Positions 1 through 10,000 of a stretch of DNA of 64,000 nucleotides are shown one piece after another. Under the pieces are notes generated by a model that was not told the origin of the DNA, searched no databases, and saw nothing but the letters and a program-made list of their open reading frames with translations. Where the stretch lies: assembly GCF_007829885.1 (NCBI RefSeq), contig NZ_VIWW01000002.1, positions 682,001 through 746,000 of the forward strand, written 5' to 3'. Position 1 is the first letter of the stretch. Each line of letters starts with the position of its first letter. Source of the DNA: Streptomyces brevispora. Its GTDB lineage: Bacteria; Actinomycetota; Actinomycetes; Streptomycetales; Streptomycetaceae. A program made the position numbers and the translations under genes.

Positions 1-18
1 GGACTGGGTAACGGCGGT

Positions 19-1785
19 TTACCTCTTGCCCGCCGTTTTGAAGCGGAATCCGAAGAGACCGCCGTCTCCGTGTTCGTCGGTGAGACGGGGGCTGCGGATG
101 TAAGGCTCGGGATCGAAGCCGCGCTGCGCGGCCATACCGAGGCTGTCGGTGTTGATCGTGACGATGTACTGCAGGTTCTCCTCCACGGTGACTTCGGCGG
201 CGAGCTTCAGGGCAGCGGCGACTTGCCGGTCGTCGACGCCGTCGTAGAGGTGGCTGTCGTGGATGAGGAAGTCGGGGCCACGGCCGTGGCGGTGTGCCAG
301 GACTGCGAGGGTCAGGTCGAAACAGAAGATGACCATGTTGCTGATTCCGCGGCTGCCGTCGCTGTCGATGCGCGGGGTGATGGTCAGGCTGTTGCGGCCG
401 GCTTCGATGGCGAGGTATGCCTCGCGCCCTTCCCCATAGAGGCGCTGGGCGTAGTGGGAGAACAGCAGGATGGCTTCGTCGGTCTGCCGACGGCGCTCCT
501 GGAGATCGGTGTCGACCGCCTGCTGCAGTTCCACGCTCTTCGCGGTGATCTGCCGGGCGCTCGCTTCGAGGGTCTGAGCCGCTTCGAAGCGGTGATGCAG
601 AGCCTGGAGTGCGGCCTCTTCACGCCCGAGGGCGGTCTGCAGGGTCGTCAGGGCCTCCAGCGCTCCTCCCTCGGCAAGGTCTCGAAGGAGGCGGGCCTGG
701 TCCTCGCCCAAGCGTGCCCGCTCCGAGCGGCGTGACTGAAGCCGCTCGGTGAGTTCGGCGATTTCTTCTTCCAGGAAGCGTCGGCGGTTGCGGACCACTG
801 AGTGGTGGAACGTCTTCACGTCTTCGAACCGCCGGCGGACCTGATCGTTGAGGATTACGCCGAGTTCTCGGTAGACGGGCTCGAGGTAGTCGACTTCGAC
901 GTCGGTGGTCTCGGTGACGGCTGCCTGGAGCTCTTCGAGGTTGTGCTGGTCGATCACATCGTCCTGTGCCAGTTGCTTGATACGTCGGCTGACCTGGTCC
1001 GCTCTGTCCTTGAGGCGTTCGTATTCGGGGACGACCTGAAAGGCCGCAACTTGTGCACGGAGCCGGTCCACCTGCGCCTTGGCCAGCGTGATCTGGCCTC
1101 TGAGGTCTGCGGTGGAACCCACGATGCGCCCCCACACGGGGTCATCGACCGCCTTCTTCAGCTGGGCACGTGTTGCCTTGCGGGCGGCCAGCTGTCTGTA
1201 CTCGTCGACGAGCTGCCAGTCCAGGCCCAGCAGGTAGGCGAGGTTGGAGGCGGCTTCCGGGGCGGACTGCCGGGAGAACGTACGGGTCGGCTCGTTGAAG
1301 CCGTGCGACGAAATGCGCCGGGCGAGGAAGGAGAGCAGCACCCTTCCGCTGACGCCCGGATGGTCACCGCGCAGACCGAAGAGGTCCCGCTCGATCAGCT
1401 GTGTCCACCGCTCCACGGGCAGCTCTACGGCGCCAGTGCGGGGAAACATGGCACCGTCGTCCGTCCCGGTCACGTCCTCGTCGAGCGTCACGAAGCCGGC
1501 ACGCTGGCCGCTGCGGCGGACCTTGAGCGGACCGCTCGGGCCCGGCCAGTCCAATTCAAGGGTGAACGTGATGTGCCGCAGCGCCTTGTTCATGGCGAGT
1601 GTGGTGTTTGTGGCCCGGGCCCCGAGCAGGAAGTGGATCAGCTCGATCAGGCTGGACTTGCCAGCGCTGTTGCGGCTGTCAGTGTCTGCGGAGGAGGCTG
1701 TGGTGGAGGCGACGATCAGGTTCAGGCCCTCGACGAAGGACACCTCTTTGAAGCGCTCGTCGTCAGCGCTCAAGCGGCGCAGCAT
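19..1785 (-). CDS. ABC-three-component system ATPase (DUF2326 family)
   Basis: Predicted SMC/RecN-like ABC ATPase of an ABC-3C conflict system, 588 aa. The Walker A motif is SAGKSSLIE near residue 45. A long charged, coiled-coil-rich middle follows. The C-terminal DUF2326 block carries FLIHDSHLYDG (Walker B region) and QYIVTINTD. I chose the ATG at 1785 because AGGAG lies 5 nt upstream. A TTG 15 nt further upstream also keeps the frame. The start overlaps the 3' end of the middle-component gene, so the three genes read as one minus-strand operon. Family knowledge (Aravind and colleagues' ABC-ATPase classification) places such ATPases with a middle component and an effector. The invader sensed is unknown. 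Confidence 0.85.
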   Translation of the reverse strand: MLRRLSADDERFKEVSFVEGLNLIVASTTASSADTDSRNSAGKSSLIELIHFLLGARATNTTLAMNKALRHITFTLELDWPGPSGPLKVRRSGQRAGFVTLDEDVTGTDDGAMFPRTGAVELPVERWTQLIERDLFGLRGDHPGVSGRVLLSFLARRISSHGFNEPTRTFSRQSAPEAASNLAYLLGLDWQLVDEYRQLAARKATRAQLKKAVDDPVWGRIVGSTADLRGQITLAKAQVDRLRAQVAAFQVVPEYERLKDRADQVSRRIKQLAQDDVIDQHNLEELQAAVTETTDVEVDYLEPVYRELGVILNDQVRRRFEDVKTFHHSVVRNRRRFLEEEIAELTERLQSRRSERARLGEDQARLLRDLAEGGALEALTTLQTALGREEAALQALHHRFEAAQTLEASARQITAKSVELQQAVDTDLQERRRQTDEAILLFSHYAQRLYGEGREAYLAIEAGRNSLTITPRIDSDGSRGISNMVIFCFDLTLAVLAHRHGRGPDFLIHDSHLYDGVDDRQVAAALKLAAEVTVEENLQYIVTINTDSLGMAAQRGFDPEPYIRSPRLTDEHGDGGLFGFRFKTAGKR

Positions 1786-2029
1786 GCATGCTCCTTGCAA
1801 CGAGGATGTCCTGGTCCAGCTCTATGGCTCCCATGCTGTAGAGCACGTCCAGTGCCAGGACGAACCAGCCGAACGATACGGGCGAGGCATGGCCGTGACT
1901 GGCCCGCCAGGTCTTCAGCCGGGCCCATGTCTGACTGACAGACCGCGGTTCGTCCAGCTGCAACAGGACCTGGGCACCGACGGCGAGTAGGCACCGGTCA
2001 GGCGCAATGCCCTTCGTAGGAGTGATCAC
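1763..2029 (-). CDS. ABC-three-component system middle component
   Basis: Small 88-aa protein starting VITPTKGIAPDRCLL, which matches the start pattern of ABC-3C middle components (MI.PTK...PD.ALL.VGA). A short helical region follows with LLQLDEPRSVSQTW and a hydrophobic stretch FGWFVLALDVLYSMGAI. It would bridge the ATPase and the effector. The GTG at 2029 overlaps the upstream TGA as GTGA, a translational-coupling arrangement. This makes it a better start than the ATG 150 nt upstream, which would run far into the effector gene. The exact middle-component subtype (I favour type 6) would need a profile search. Confidence 0.75.
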   Translation of the reverse strand: MITPTKGIAPDRCLLAVGAQVLLQLDEPRSVSQTWARLKTWRASHGHASPVSFGWFVLALDVLYSMGAIELDQDILVARSMHAAPLER

Positions 2030-2961
2030 GCCGATATGCCGATCCCGGGCTGCCAGCCAGATGGAGGCGCTTCGAAAATGTCGCACCGCCCGAAGAAGTG
2101 CGCGAGTACAACGAGGGCGGCACGTAGCACCTTCGGCTGCGGCTGCGCGTTGCCCAGTACGTACATCTGGAGCTGCCACAGCACGTCTTCTGGATCGGCC
2201 CAGTGTCTGCGAACCTGCTCGTAGTACACGCGGAAGCCCCGCGCGACCTCATCGTGTTCCAGCTCCCGCATACTGCCCGCGTAGAAGGCGTCCACGAGGT
2301 GGGCCTGCCGCATCCCGCGGAGCAGGTCCTCGCGTGCTTCGCCTTCGAGCCGGTTGAAGTCCAGTTTCTCGATGCGCACGTCTGGCAGAGGCATGAGCGG
2401 GTCAGAGGAAGTCCGGAGTTCCTGAAGCTGTTTCAGGAGAGGCTCAAGATCATCCATCCCGATTCCGAACGTCATCTCCTTGATCGGGATCTCGCACCGG
2501 AGGACGTCTTCCGCTATCACTTGGTCCAGTTGCATGCACTCGTGCCATAAGCGCCGGCTACCCATTTGCTCAAACAGCAGGGCCGGCGTGCTGGTCGTCG
2601 CCTCGGACAGCATCGCCGTCACTTCAGGGTGAACACCGCGTCGATCGTTGTGCACGAACACGAACGTGTCGAACTGCCCGCTGCGCTTGGCGAGCGCACC
2701 GGCCAGGTCGCCGTTGAACTTCTTGCGGATTTTGCTCGGCTTCACCGTCTGCGGGGCGTAGCAGGCATACAACTTGCGGGAATGCAGCGTGAGACCGTCT
2801 GCCGACATATCGCCCAGGCTGCCGGCGGTGCGCACATCCAGGAAGTCTGGGTATCTCGAGCACATGAGCCGGTGGAAGAAGTCTTCGAACTCGTTCTCGT
2901 ACAACTCCGCCATGAGCTCAAGGAACTTCACCCGCGCATAGGCACGCTGCTCGTACCGCAT
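2026..2961 (-). CDS. ABC-three-component effector with nuclease-like N-terminus
   Basis: Protein of 311 aa, first gene of the ABC-3C operon. Residues about 20-75 carry the restriction-endonuclease-like pattern of ABC-3C effectors: AGSLGDMSADG followed by LYACYAPQ (G-D-x3-D-G, then a strand ending in Y-A-P-Q). The remaining 230 residues are mostly helical, with a conserved-looking middle (FVFVHNDRRG) and no other recognised domain. From family knowledge it would be the DNA- or RNA-cleaving arm activated by the ATPase. Cleavage is inferred from the motif only. The start ATG at 2961 is preceded by a GGGGGG tract rather than a clear ribosome site. Confidence 0.75.
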   Translation of the reverse strand: MRYEQRAYARVKFLELMAELYENEFEDFFHRLMCSRYPDFLDVRTAGSLGDMSADGLTLHSRKLYACYAPQTVKPSKIRKKFNGDLAGALAKRSGQFDTFVFVHNDRRGVHPEVTAMLSEATTSTPALLFEQMGSRRLWHECMQLDQVIAEDVLRCEIPIKEMTFGIGMDDLEPLLKQLQELRTSSDPLMPLPDVRIEKLDFNRLEGEAREDLLRGMRQAHLVDAFYAGSMRELEHDEVARGFRVYYEQVRRHWADPEDVLWQLQMYVLGNAQPQPKVLRAALVVLAHFFGRCDIFEAPPSGWQPGIGISA

Positions 2962-3025
2962 ATACCCCCCTCACCTACAAGGAGGAAAGAGTAGCCCTAC
3001 GTGATCACTCTCGGAAGTCTTACCG

Positions 3026-6000
3026 TCACGCTCCAGACAAGGTGCCGTGCCGACTCGGAGCCTCAGGGCGGATATCGATGGTGCTCAGCAGCGCCTGTTG
3101 GTGGGGGTGGAGTTGGTGCCAGAGGACGGTTTGTTTGCGGGCCCAGCGCTGAAGTTCGGGAGGGAGGGGCTGGCCTGTGGTGTGGAGGGTGCGGTGCTGG
3201 TGGTACTTGCGTTGCCAGGCGAAGGGCCAGGGCGGGTTCCACCACGGGTCGAGGATGGTGAGTTCTTGCAGGGTGAGGGCGGACAGGAGGCCGGCGCGGG
3301 CTTTGCGCCGCTGCTGGATGAGCCAGTGCCCGAGGGCGAAGCCGTGGTGCTGGGTGTGTTTGAACACGGCGAGGTGGCCGTGGGCGGCGGCGTAGGCACG
3401 GGCGTGGGGGAGGCCTTCGCCCGGTGGGCACCGGCGTGTCGTCGTGGGAGTCGGCACGGGTTCGGTGGCGGGCGCGGCGCCGAGGTCGGCCAGGAGCTCT
3501 TGCTGGGTGGGATGGAGGCTGTCCCACAGCCTTGTCTGGGCGGTGATCCAGCGACGGTGGTCCGCGGTCAGGTTGCTGCTGGCCGGGGCGGCGTGTGCCC
3601 GGTGGTAGGCGCGCTGCCACGTCAGGGGCCAGGGCGGATTCCAGTGCGGGTCGAGGGCGTTCAGCGCACCGATCCGGGTCGGATCGGTGCGCCCGTCAGC
3701 CATGCGGTGTCGCTGGCGTAGGAGCCAGCTACCGAGGGGATAGCCGTTGTGGCGGGTCCGTTCGGCCACGGCCAGATGCCCGTGTTCGGCGGCATAGCTA
3801 CGTGCGTGGGCGAGCCCTGTGTCTACGCGGGCGGGGCTTCGATCGGCTTCGGTCAATGCGCGGGCGACGGCAGAGGTGATGCCGATGTCCGCGAGGAGAC
3901 TCTGCTGATCGAGTTGCAGAACGTCGTGCCGGACGCACTGACGGTGCAGCCACACTGTGACCTCGTCCTCGTCCCTGCCGCGATGCGGGCCGGGCACTTT
4001 CAGCTGGCCTTTCCGCCATCGCTTACGGGCCCGCTGGTAACTCCGCTGCCAGGGATAGGGCCAGGGCGGGTTCCACCAGGGATCCAGTTCGGCCAGCAGT
4101 CGGCCACGTAGCCACATGCCTTCGGTGGCCTGAGCGTGCCGACGGTCCTGGCGGCGCTGCTCCACCAGCCAGCGGCCCAGGGCAAACCCGTCGTGCACGT
4201 ACTCGGAGGCAACCGCAAGGTGCCCGTGTACCGCGGCGAAGGAACGAGCACTGGTCATGCCGTCCAAAGCCCACAGACCGGCAGCAGCAACCTGCTCGTT
4301 CCCAGCCTGGGATGCCCCGGACCCGCCCTGCACTTTCGCGGCTTCCTCGGCTGTGATGCCGATGTCTGCCAGCAGGCGCTGCTGATCGGGGTCCAGACGC
4401 CGATACGCGGCGCACTGCCGCGACAACCACAGGGCGAGATCTGCTTCGACTCCAGGAAAGCCGCTCCCCACATCGAGCCCGCCCCGGCTCTCCGCCAGCC
4501 GCCGGGCCTGTGCGTAGGAGCGCTGCCATGTCAGCACCCAGGGCGGATTCCACCAGGGATCGACGGCGTCGAGTGCGCGGGAGTGCTCCGTGGCTTCCCG
4601 GTTCCCGCGGGCCCTGCGGCGCTGGTGCACGAGCCACGACCTCAGCGGATACCCCTGGTACATCGCGTCCTTGCCCGAGACAGCCAGATGACCGTGCTCG
4701 GCGACGTAGGACCTGGCGTGCGTCAGCCCCGTTTCGAAGCCGGCTTGGATGGGCATCCGCCGCGGCAGAGCGGTGCGGGCCGCCTCGGCCGTGATCCCGA
4801 TGTCCGCCAGCAGACGCTGCTGCTCAGGATGGAGAGTGCTGTAGTGGGTGCACTGTAGATACAGCCACTCGCCGTTGAGGATCTGCGTGCCGGGGAATCC
4901 CGCGGCCGCATTGGGCGGGCCGGCGACTGCGGCGTGATCGCGCGCCCGGTAGTACGAGCGCTGCCACTGCACCGACCAGGGGATGTTCCACCACGGGTCC
5001 AAAACCGCGAGAGCCTGTGCACGGTCCGGCGCTATCGCCCACGCTCTGGTCTGGACGTTGCTCAGCCATTCCCCAAGCCGATAGGAATCGATCACGGTGT
5101 CCTGCGGGACTGCGAGATTGCCATGTTCGCGCACGTAGCGGCTGGCATGCACCAGGCCGGCCGCGAAGGCTTCATCAGCCTGCCGGCTGTGTCCGCGCCG
5201 CCGCTTACCCTCCGCACTACGGCCGCCGGACCCCACACGCGCCCGTGCCGCGAGCTCGTCCACCAGAGGGAGCTGACGGTGCGCCGGAGCCACCGCCCAC
5301 ATCGCCTGCTCCGCAGCCCTTGTCCCGCCCTGCGCCCGCACGCACTGATACGCCCACGCAAAGAGAGGACCTGACGTCTCCCGCGCCAGCTGCTCCACGT
5401 ACCAGGGCCTCCGCACACAGCCCGCAACGGCAGTCAAAAGCGACGGCAGATCAGCCAGGCGAAAAGGAAGATGGCCCTGCGCATCGGCCACCACACGGTG
5501 CCGGAAGCCGTCACTGGCAAGCAGAGTGGCCAGAGCAACGGTCTCCGGATAGATCACCAGTTCCCGAGCCACAACCCGCCACGCATCCTGGTCCAAGCCG
5601 GCACTGTCCTGGCTCCGCAGCCGCGCCGACCACATATGCTCCTGCGGCCACGTCTGCCACCACCATGACGACGTCACCGCTCGCGCCACCTCAAAAGCAT
5701 CCGACGCCAGCGCGGAACGACGCAGCAGCCTCACGTGACGGCGCTGGGCGTCCAGTACCTGCCCGCACTCGGCCAGGTCCATCACTCGGCCCGCCGTGCC
5801 CGGTATATGCATCAGCCACCGGCGATGAGACAGGCATACCCGCTGCTGCGGCTCCAGATACAGGCGAGCGGTCTCCCTCCTTCCGGTACGCCGCGCCGTG
5901 CATTCAGGGCAAGCCGGCCCCCAGCACCGCACTTTCTCCGCGGTGTGGTGAAACTGCGCTGCAGGCCCTGTCGCGAACCGTCGACGGGGCTCCTCCTGCG

Positions 6001-6301
6001 CCCAGGCAGGCAGCGCCCGCAGCAGACGATCCTGCGGGACGCGACACAGCTGCGCTACCCGGTCCCGGGCCTCCTGGTTCAGGTAGATCTCGCTGTCCAG
6101 CTGCGCCCTGCCCATCGCGTTCGGCAGCCCGTCCACATCGACGACCGCCGCCAGCAGGTCCCTGAACGCCATGCCGTAGCGCGCCGCCAGCCGCGTCAGG
6201 AACGACTGCGTCATCTCGCCCTGCAGCGGTCCCACGCGCAGCACACCGCTCGGCAGCGCGAGCCCCCCAACTGCCGCCGGTGTCTGACTCTCGCCGCTCA
6301 T
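3026..6301 (-). CDS. TniQ-family protein fused to five helicase-associated repeats
   Basis: About 1,090 aa. The N-terminal ~180 residues are a TniQ domain: the MTQSFLTRLAARYG helix and a zinc finger with CPEC, a later C and LSHRRWL. TniQ proteins choose target sites for Tn7- and Tn5053-type transposons. After a linker, five copies of a ~130-aa unit fill the C-terminal 700 residues. Each has an EHGHLAV-type loop, an LG-WL turn, a DPWWNPPW signature and a WQRSY block, ending LLADIGIT in most copies. This is the helicase-associated (HA) domain, a helical nucleic-acid-binding fold. The start at 6301 (MSGESQ) has GGGGTGG upstream; an ATG at 6349 is the alternative. No TniA or TniB lies beside it in the window; the nearest pair is at 61-64 kb on the same strand. 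Confidence 0.8.
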   Translation of the reverse strand: MSGESQTPAAVGGLALPSGVLRVGPLQGEMTQSFLTRLAARYGMAFRDLLAAVVDVDGLPNAMGRAQLDSEIYLNQEARDRVAQLCRVPQDRLLRALPAWAQEEPRRRFATGPAAQFHHTAEKVRCWGPACPECTARRTGRRETARLYLEPQQRVCLSHRRWLMHIPGTAGRVMDLAECGQVLDAQRRHVRLLRRSALASDAFEVARAVTSSWWWQTWPQEHMWSARLRSQDSAGLDQDAWRVVARELVIYPETVALATLLASDGFRHRVVADAQGHLPFRLADLPSLLTAVAGCVRRPWYVEQLARETSGPLFAWAYQCVRAQGGTRAAEQAMWAVAPAHRQLPLVDELAARARVGSGGRSAEGKRRRGHSRQADEAFAAGLVHASRYVREHGNLAVPQDTVIDSYRLGEWLSNVQTRAWAIAPDRAQALAVLDPWWNIPWSVQWQRSYYRARDHAAVAGPPNAAAGFPGTQILNGEWLYLQCTHYSTLHPEQQRLLADIGITAEAARTALPRRMPIQAGFETGLTHARSYVAEHGHLAVSGKDAMYQGYPLRSWLVHQRRRARGNREATEHSRALDAVDPWWNPPWVLTWQRSYAQARRLAESRGGLDVGSGFPGVEADLALWLSRQCAAYRRLDPDQQRLLADIGITAEEAAKVQGGSGASQAGNEQVAAAGLWALDGMTSARSFAAVHGHLAVASEYVHDGFALGRWLVEQRRQDRRHAQATEGMWLRGRLLAELDPWWNPPWPYPWQRSYQRARKRWRKGQLKVPGPHRGRDEDEVTVWLHRQCVRHDVLQLDQQSLLADIGITSAVARALTEADRSPARVDTGLAHARSYAAEHGHLAVAERTRHNGYPLGSWLLRQRHRMADGRTDPTRIGALNALDPHWNPPWPLTWQRAYHRAHAAPASSNLTADHRRWITAQTRLWDSLHPTQQELLADLGAAPATEPVPTPTTTRRCPPGEGLPHARAYAAAHGHLAVFKHTQHHGFALGHWLIQQRRKARAGLLSALTLQELTILDPWWNPPWPFAWQRKYHQHRTLHTTGQPLPPELQRWARKQTVLWHQLHPHQQALLSTIDIRPEAPSRHGTLSGA

Positions 6302-6394
6302 GCCACCCCAGTTCGTCGGCCCCGCTTCTCGTAACCACCTGCGAGCCACACCCAGTTACGGGCCAGGGGGGTCTGCGCACCGATCAAGCAGCAT

Positions 6395-6877
6395 TCATGC
6401 CCACTCGACTCCCAGCTCCGCGAGGGCAGCGCGCTGCTCCTGCGCGAGCTTGTCGCGGCGGGTCTTGGTGTTGGAGACCCATACGCCCAGTTTCACGAGC
6501 ACCGGTTCCGTCTCGCCGTCGACCGTGATCCGCTCTGCATGAGCCCTGGGGACGCGGTCGTGGCCTTCGCGGGCGATGTACTGAGCGAGGGCCGCAAGGC
6601 CCCTCGGGAAGGCCATCGATGCCTTCCCGGAGCCCTTGGCTGTGGGGGCCGGGACGGGCCGTTCGGCAGGCTGTACGCCCAGCCTGGAGAGGCGCTGTTG
6701 CTGCTCCTTCGACAGCTCCGTCCAGGAGCTGGCCTGCCGCTGGAGCCATCGGCCAAGGTCATCGCCTTCGAAGAGCACGCCCGGCTCAATCTGCGGCAGC
6801 ATGCCGTCGGCATCGACGAGGTCGGCGAGGATGCGGTAGTGGCGTTGCCAGTCCAGCGGCCAGGTGATGGTCTGCAT
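6395..6877 (-). CDS. Helicase-associated domain protein, short
   Basis: Protein of 160 aa directly upstream of the TniQ-HA gene on the same strand (94 bp gap). Residues 5-70 carry the WPLDWQRHYRIL and LGRWLQRQ blocks. Residues 90-160 are a final HA unit ending ALAELGVEWA. It is visibly homologous to the C-terminal half of the HA protein at 60229-61179 (WPVTWQRSF, LGRWVQS, LGAWVNNQ). It is either a short stand-alone DNA-binding protein or the surviving C-terminal part of a longer HA protein. The start codon has no convincing ribosome site, which favours a remnant. Its place between a putative transposon end and tniQ suggests it belongs to the transposon. Confidence 0.55.
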   Translation of the reverse strand: MQTITWPLDWQRHYRILADLVDADGMLPQIEPGVLFEGDDLGRWLQRQASSWTELSKEQQQRLSRLGVQPAERPVPAPTAKGSGKASMAFPRGLAALAQYIAREGHDRVPRAHAERITVDGETEPVLVKLGVWVSNTKTRRDKLAQEQRAALAELGVEWA

Positions 6878-6889
6878 GAGGATGGCAGT

Positions 6890-7019
6890 AGAGATTCGTC
6901 ACCTGGATGTCAGTGAGATAAGCCTAGTGACCTGCTATTTGTCACTGCCAGGGCGTGACGAACGGGCGCTGAAGTGAGTGACGAACGGCCAGGTCATTTT
7001 CATGCCGACTCCTATGACA
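6890..7019. repeat. Possible transposon end with repeated GTGACGAA sites
   Basis: A gene-free stretch holds GTGACGAACGG twice (6955-6965, 6978-6988, 23 bp apart), the inverted TTCGTCAC at 6895-6902 and a variant TTTGTCAC at 6938-6945. Read on the minus strand it begins TGTCATAGG at 7019. A TGTCA terminus followed by several ~20-bp transposase sites is what Tn5053/Tn7-type ends look like. If so, the element lies to the left (HA protein, TniQ-HA, ABC-3C cargo) and stops just short of the caspase gene. The partner end is not in the window, so this is inference. Confidence 0.4.
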
Positions 7020-7049
7020 GTCGCCATTTTCCCAGTTCAGAGAGGGCTC

Positions 7050-10000
7050 TTAAGGGAGATCTGGGGCGGGGATGTTGACCTTGAGTGTGGTGAAGCCTCC
7101 CGGCCCTCCGATGCCGAGGAGAAGTGAACCATCTGCGTCGCGCAGGGTCGTGATGGCTTCGACGGGGGCGGCAGTGACGAGCGTGTGGAGCTTCTCTGCG
7201 GTGAGCGGATCCCACAGGGTCAATGCGTGACCGCTGCCGCTGGCCAGGAGGTGATGGGTAGCGGACAGCGGTACGGCTGCCAGGGACTTGGTCCAGGGTG
7301 AGGCGATGTGGGCATGGGGCTTCCAGGTTGTTGTGTCCCAGGTCTGGATGCGTTCTCTGGTGGCCGCGGCCAAAAGTGTCATGCCATCGCTTTGAAGGAC
7401 TGCGAGAGCCTTTACGTCCGTCCTCTGCCGGGGAATGCGTACTTCTATCACCAGCTGCTGTGAAGCGAGGTCCCAGAGCGTGACGCCGCCGCTGCTGCCG
7501 AACGCGATCCACTGGCTGGTTCCGTCCGGCGCGGGAACACCTACGACGGCGCGTGGAACGGCGGATAGTTGAACCGGCACGAAGGAGCTCTGTCCATCAT
7601 CGATGGATGTGAGGAGCACGCCGTGCCGGTCGGCGGTGGCTACCAGGGCTGAGCCCGACGGCCAGTCGAGGAGGCAACTGGGCGCGCTCCTTTCGGGTCT
7701 GTTAGCCGTCTCGTGCTTGTCTGGCCGTTGGGGTCCGCTCTGCAGCAGGGTGTCCCGCACGACGTCCCAGACCGCAACTCCGTAACCGCTGGCGACTGCC
7801 AGGTGTCCCTCGGGCGTGGCATACAGCGCCGACGCGGGGCGCGGGGGCAGACGGCGGTAGGGGCGGCGTCTGCCTGGCCTGACGATGTCGACACCTGTTG
7901 CTGTGCCGATGGCCCACACCTTCTGCGTCGAGGTGCCGTCCAGAGAGATAGGCAGGGTGGTCAGTGCGGTGACAGGGCCGAACTCCAGGGCGGTTTCCCG
8001 GGGCATGGGGCTTGAGTTGGAGTCCCACACCCGCACGCCGGCCTCACTGGCCGTGGCCACCCGCCATTGGCCCTGACTCGAGGGCAGAGCCGCCATGGCA
8101 GTAATCTTTCCTACGCGGGCTGTGTCTATCCGATGCCACGCCGTCCGCTGCAGTTCCCACACTTGCACCGATCCCTTTCGTTCCAGGGCGAGTGCCACAT
8201 GGTCACAGGCGCCAAGGATCTGGACGGGGTGCGCACCCGGCCCGTCACCCAACTGCCGGCATCTGCCTGTGTCGGGATCCCAGACCACGACGCGCTCGTC
8301 GGTCATGGCGAGGACCAGGTCGGTAGCTTCCTCACGCCGCACACCCAGCAGCTTGCGCACCCTGCCTGGAACTTTCACGCGCATCGTGTTGCTGCCGCTT
8401 GCCAGGTCGTGCAGCAGCAGATGGCCCTTGGTGTGGGAAGCGAGCAGGGTGCGTCCCTCGGGCCCGCGGACAATCGCGTATCCCACAGCCGAGGAGGGCG
8501 CCTCGTCTGAGGACTCGAACGAAGGCGGGCCGATGCGGTTGTCATCGGGGTTCCAGATGAAGGAGCGGTTGCCCTTGCGGATCAACAGACGCCAGCGCTG
8601 ATGGCCATCAGCGACGACCTGGACCCGTGAGGTGCCGGGAAGCGGGGCTGAGCTGACACGCAGCCCGGACAGCGGATCCCAGACTGCCGCGCCTCGTCCT
8701 CCTGCGGTGGCCAGGAAGGAGCGCCCGCTGCTGCCCCGGATCTCGCACATGCTCTGCACATGGCCGGCCGGAAGGTTCAGCAAGTGCTGGCCGGACGAGG
8801 CATCCCAAATGCCTACCCCGCCTTTTGTGCCGATTGCCAGCAAGGCACGCTTCGGCGATATCTCGATGGCGGTGAGCGCAGGCACATGCTGCCCGACCGA
8901 CGCAAGCACATTTGTTGCCGACTGCCACCAGCCGCCGCGGGGGTCCAGCACAGGCAGAACATCCGGCTCCGGCCGGTCGTCACCGCTGAGCTCGGCCAAG
9001 TGCAGGGCGATGCTGCTGCGCCGGGAGGCATTATCGATGCCCTGGTCGAGGTAGGGCTCGATCAGGGCGGCCGCGGTCACCGTCAGCTGGCCTGCGTGCG
9101 CCGGACCGTCCGGCAGCGGCAGGCCCAGTTGCGCACGCAGGGAGTGAGACGTCTCCTGGGCCAGCAGCTGCACGGGGACATGCGCATCGTCCAGCACGTT
9201 GCCGGCCGCGGCGTGCGTGACGAGGTGACGACGGATGTAGGGGTGGGCGAGTGATGCAGGGTCCGTAGGCACCAGGCCGGCCAACGCCCGGGTGATGTCA
9301 GCCTGCTCTCCGTCCGCAGAGGGCTGGTCCTCCTGGCCGTGAGCGGCGGAGGAGGAACCGACGAGCCAGGCAGGCTCCTGCGTCAGCACCTTGGCGATCT
9401 GCTGGTGCACCGGCCGGTAGGTCAGGCGCCCGTCTTCCTCGCTTCTGGCGAGGTAGCCGGTCAGCCGTGTCGTCTGCACCGTGTGGATGGCCGCGTTGTA
9501 TGTCTGCACCGGCACGGGGCCTGCGACTGGAGCGTGCAGCGCATGCGCGACGGCCGGCCAGACGTCTGCCCAGGGTAGGCCTGAACCGGCGCCGAACGCG
9601 GTGGCCCGCATCACTCTTACCAGCAGTTCCACGGGCACATCGTGATCACGCGCCACCTCGCCTACATCCTCTTGGAGCAGCGCGACCGTTCCCTGACTGA
9701 GGCGATCCCGCCACAACGGAGCACTCAGATCCTGCACCTGCTCGGCAGTGCGCAGCTGTTCTGCAGCCAGGCGAGCGTCCAGGAAAGACGGAGCCACTGC
9801 CCGGGCCACCTCTTCGGCCGCGGCCCGGACGCACTCGGCCGCACCCGCATACGGCCCCGCTCCGCTGCCGCTGAGCAGGGCCTCCACGTACGCAGAGATG
9901 TCGTTGCGAGCCGTGGCCTCGTCAGTGCGCTGCACCTCGATGGGCACCTGCTGGCGATCGTCATGAGCCAGTGCCCGATAGAGCAGCTTCAGAAGTTCAT

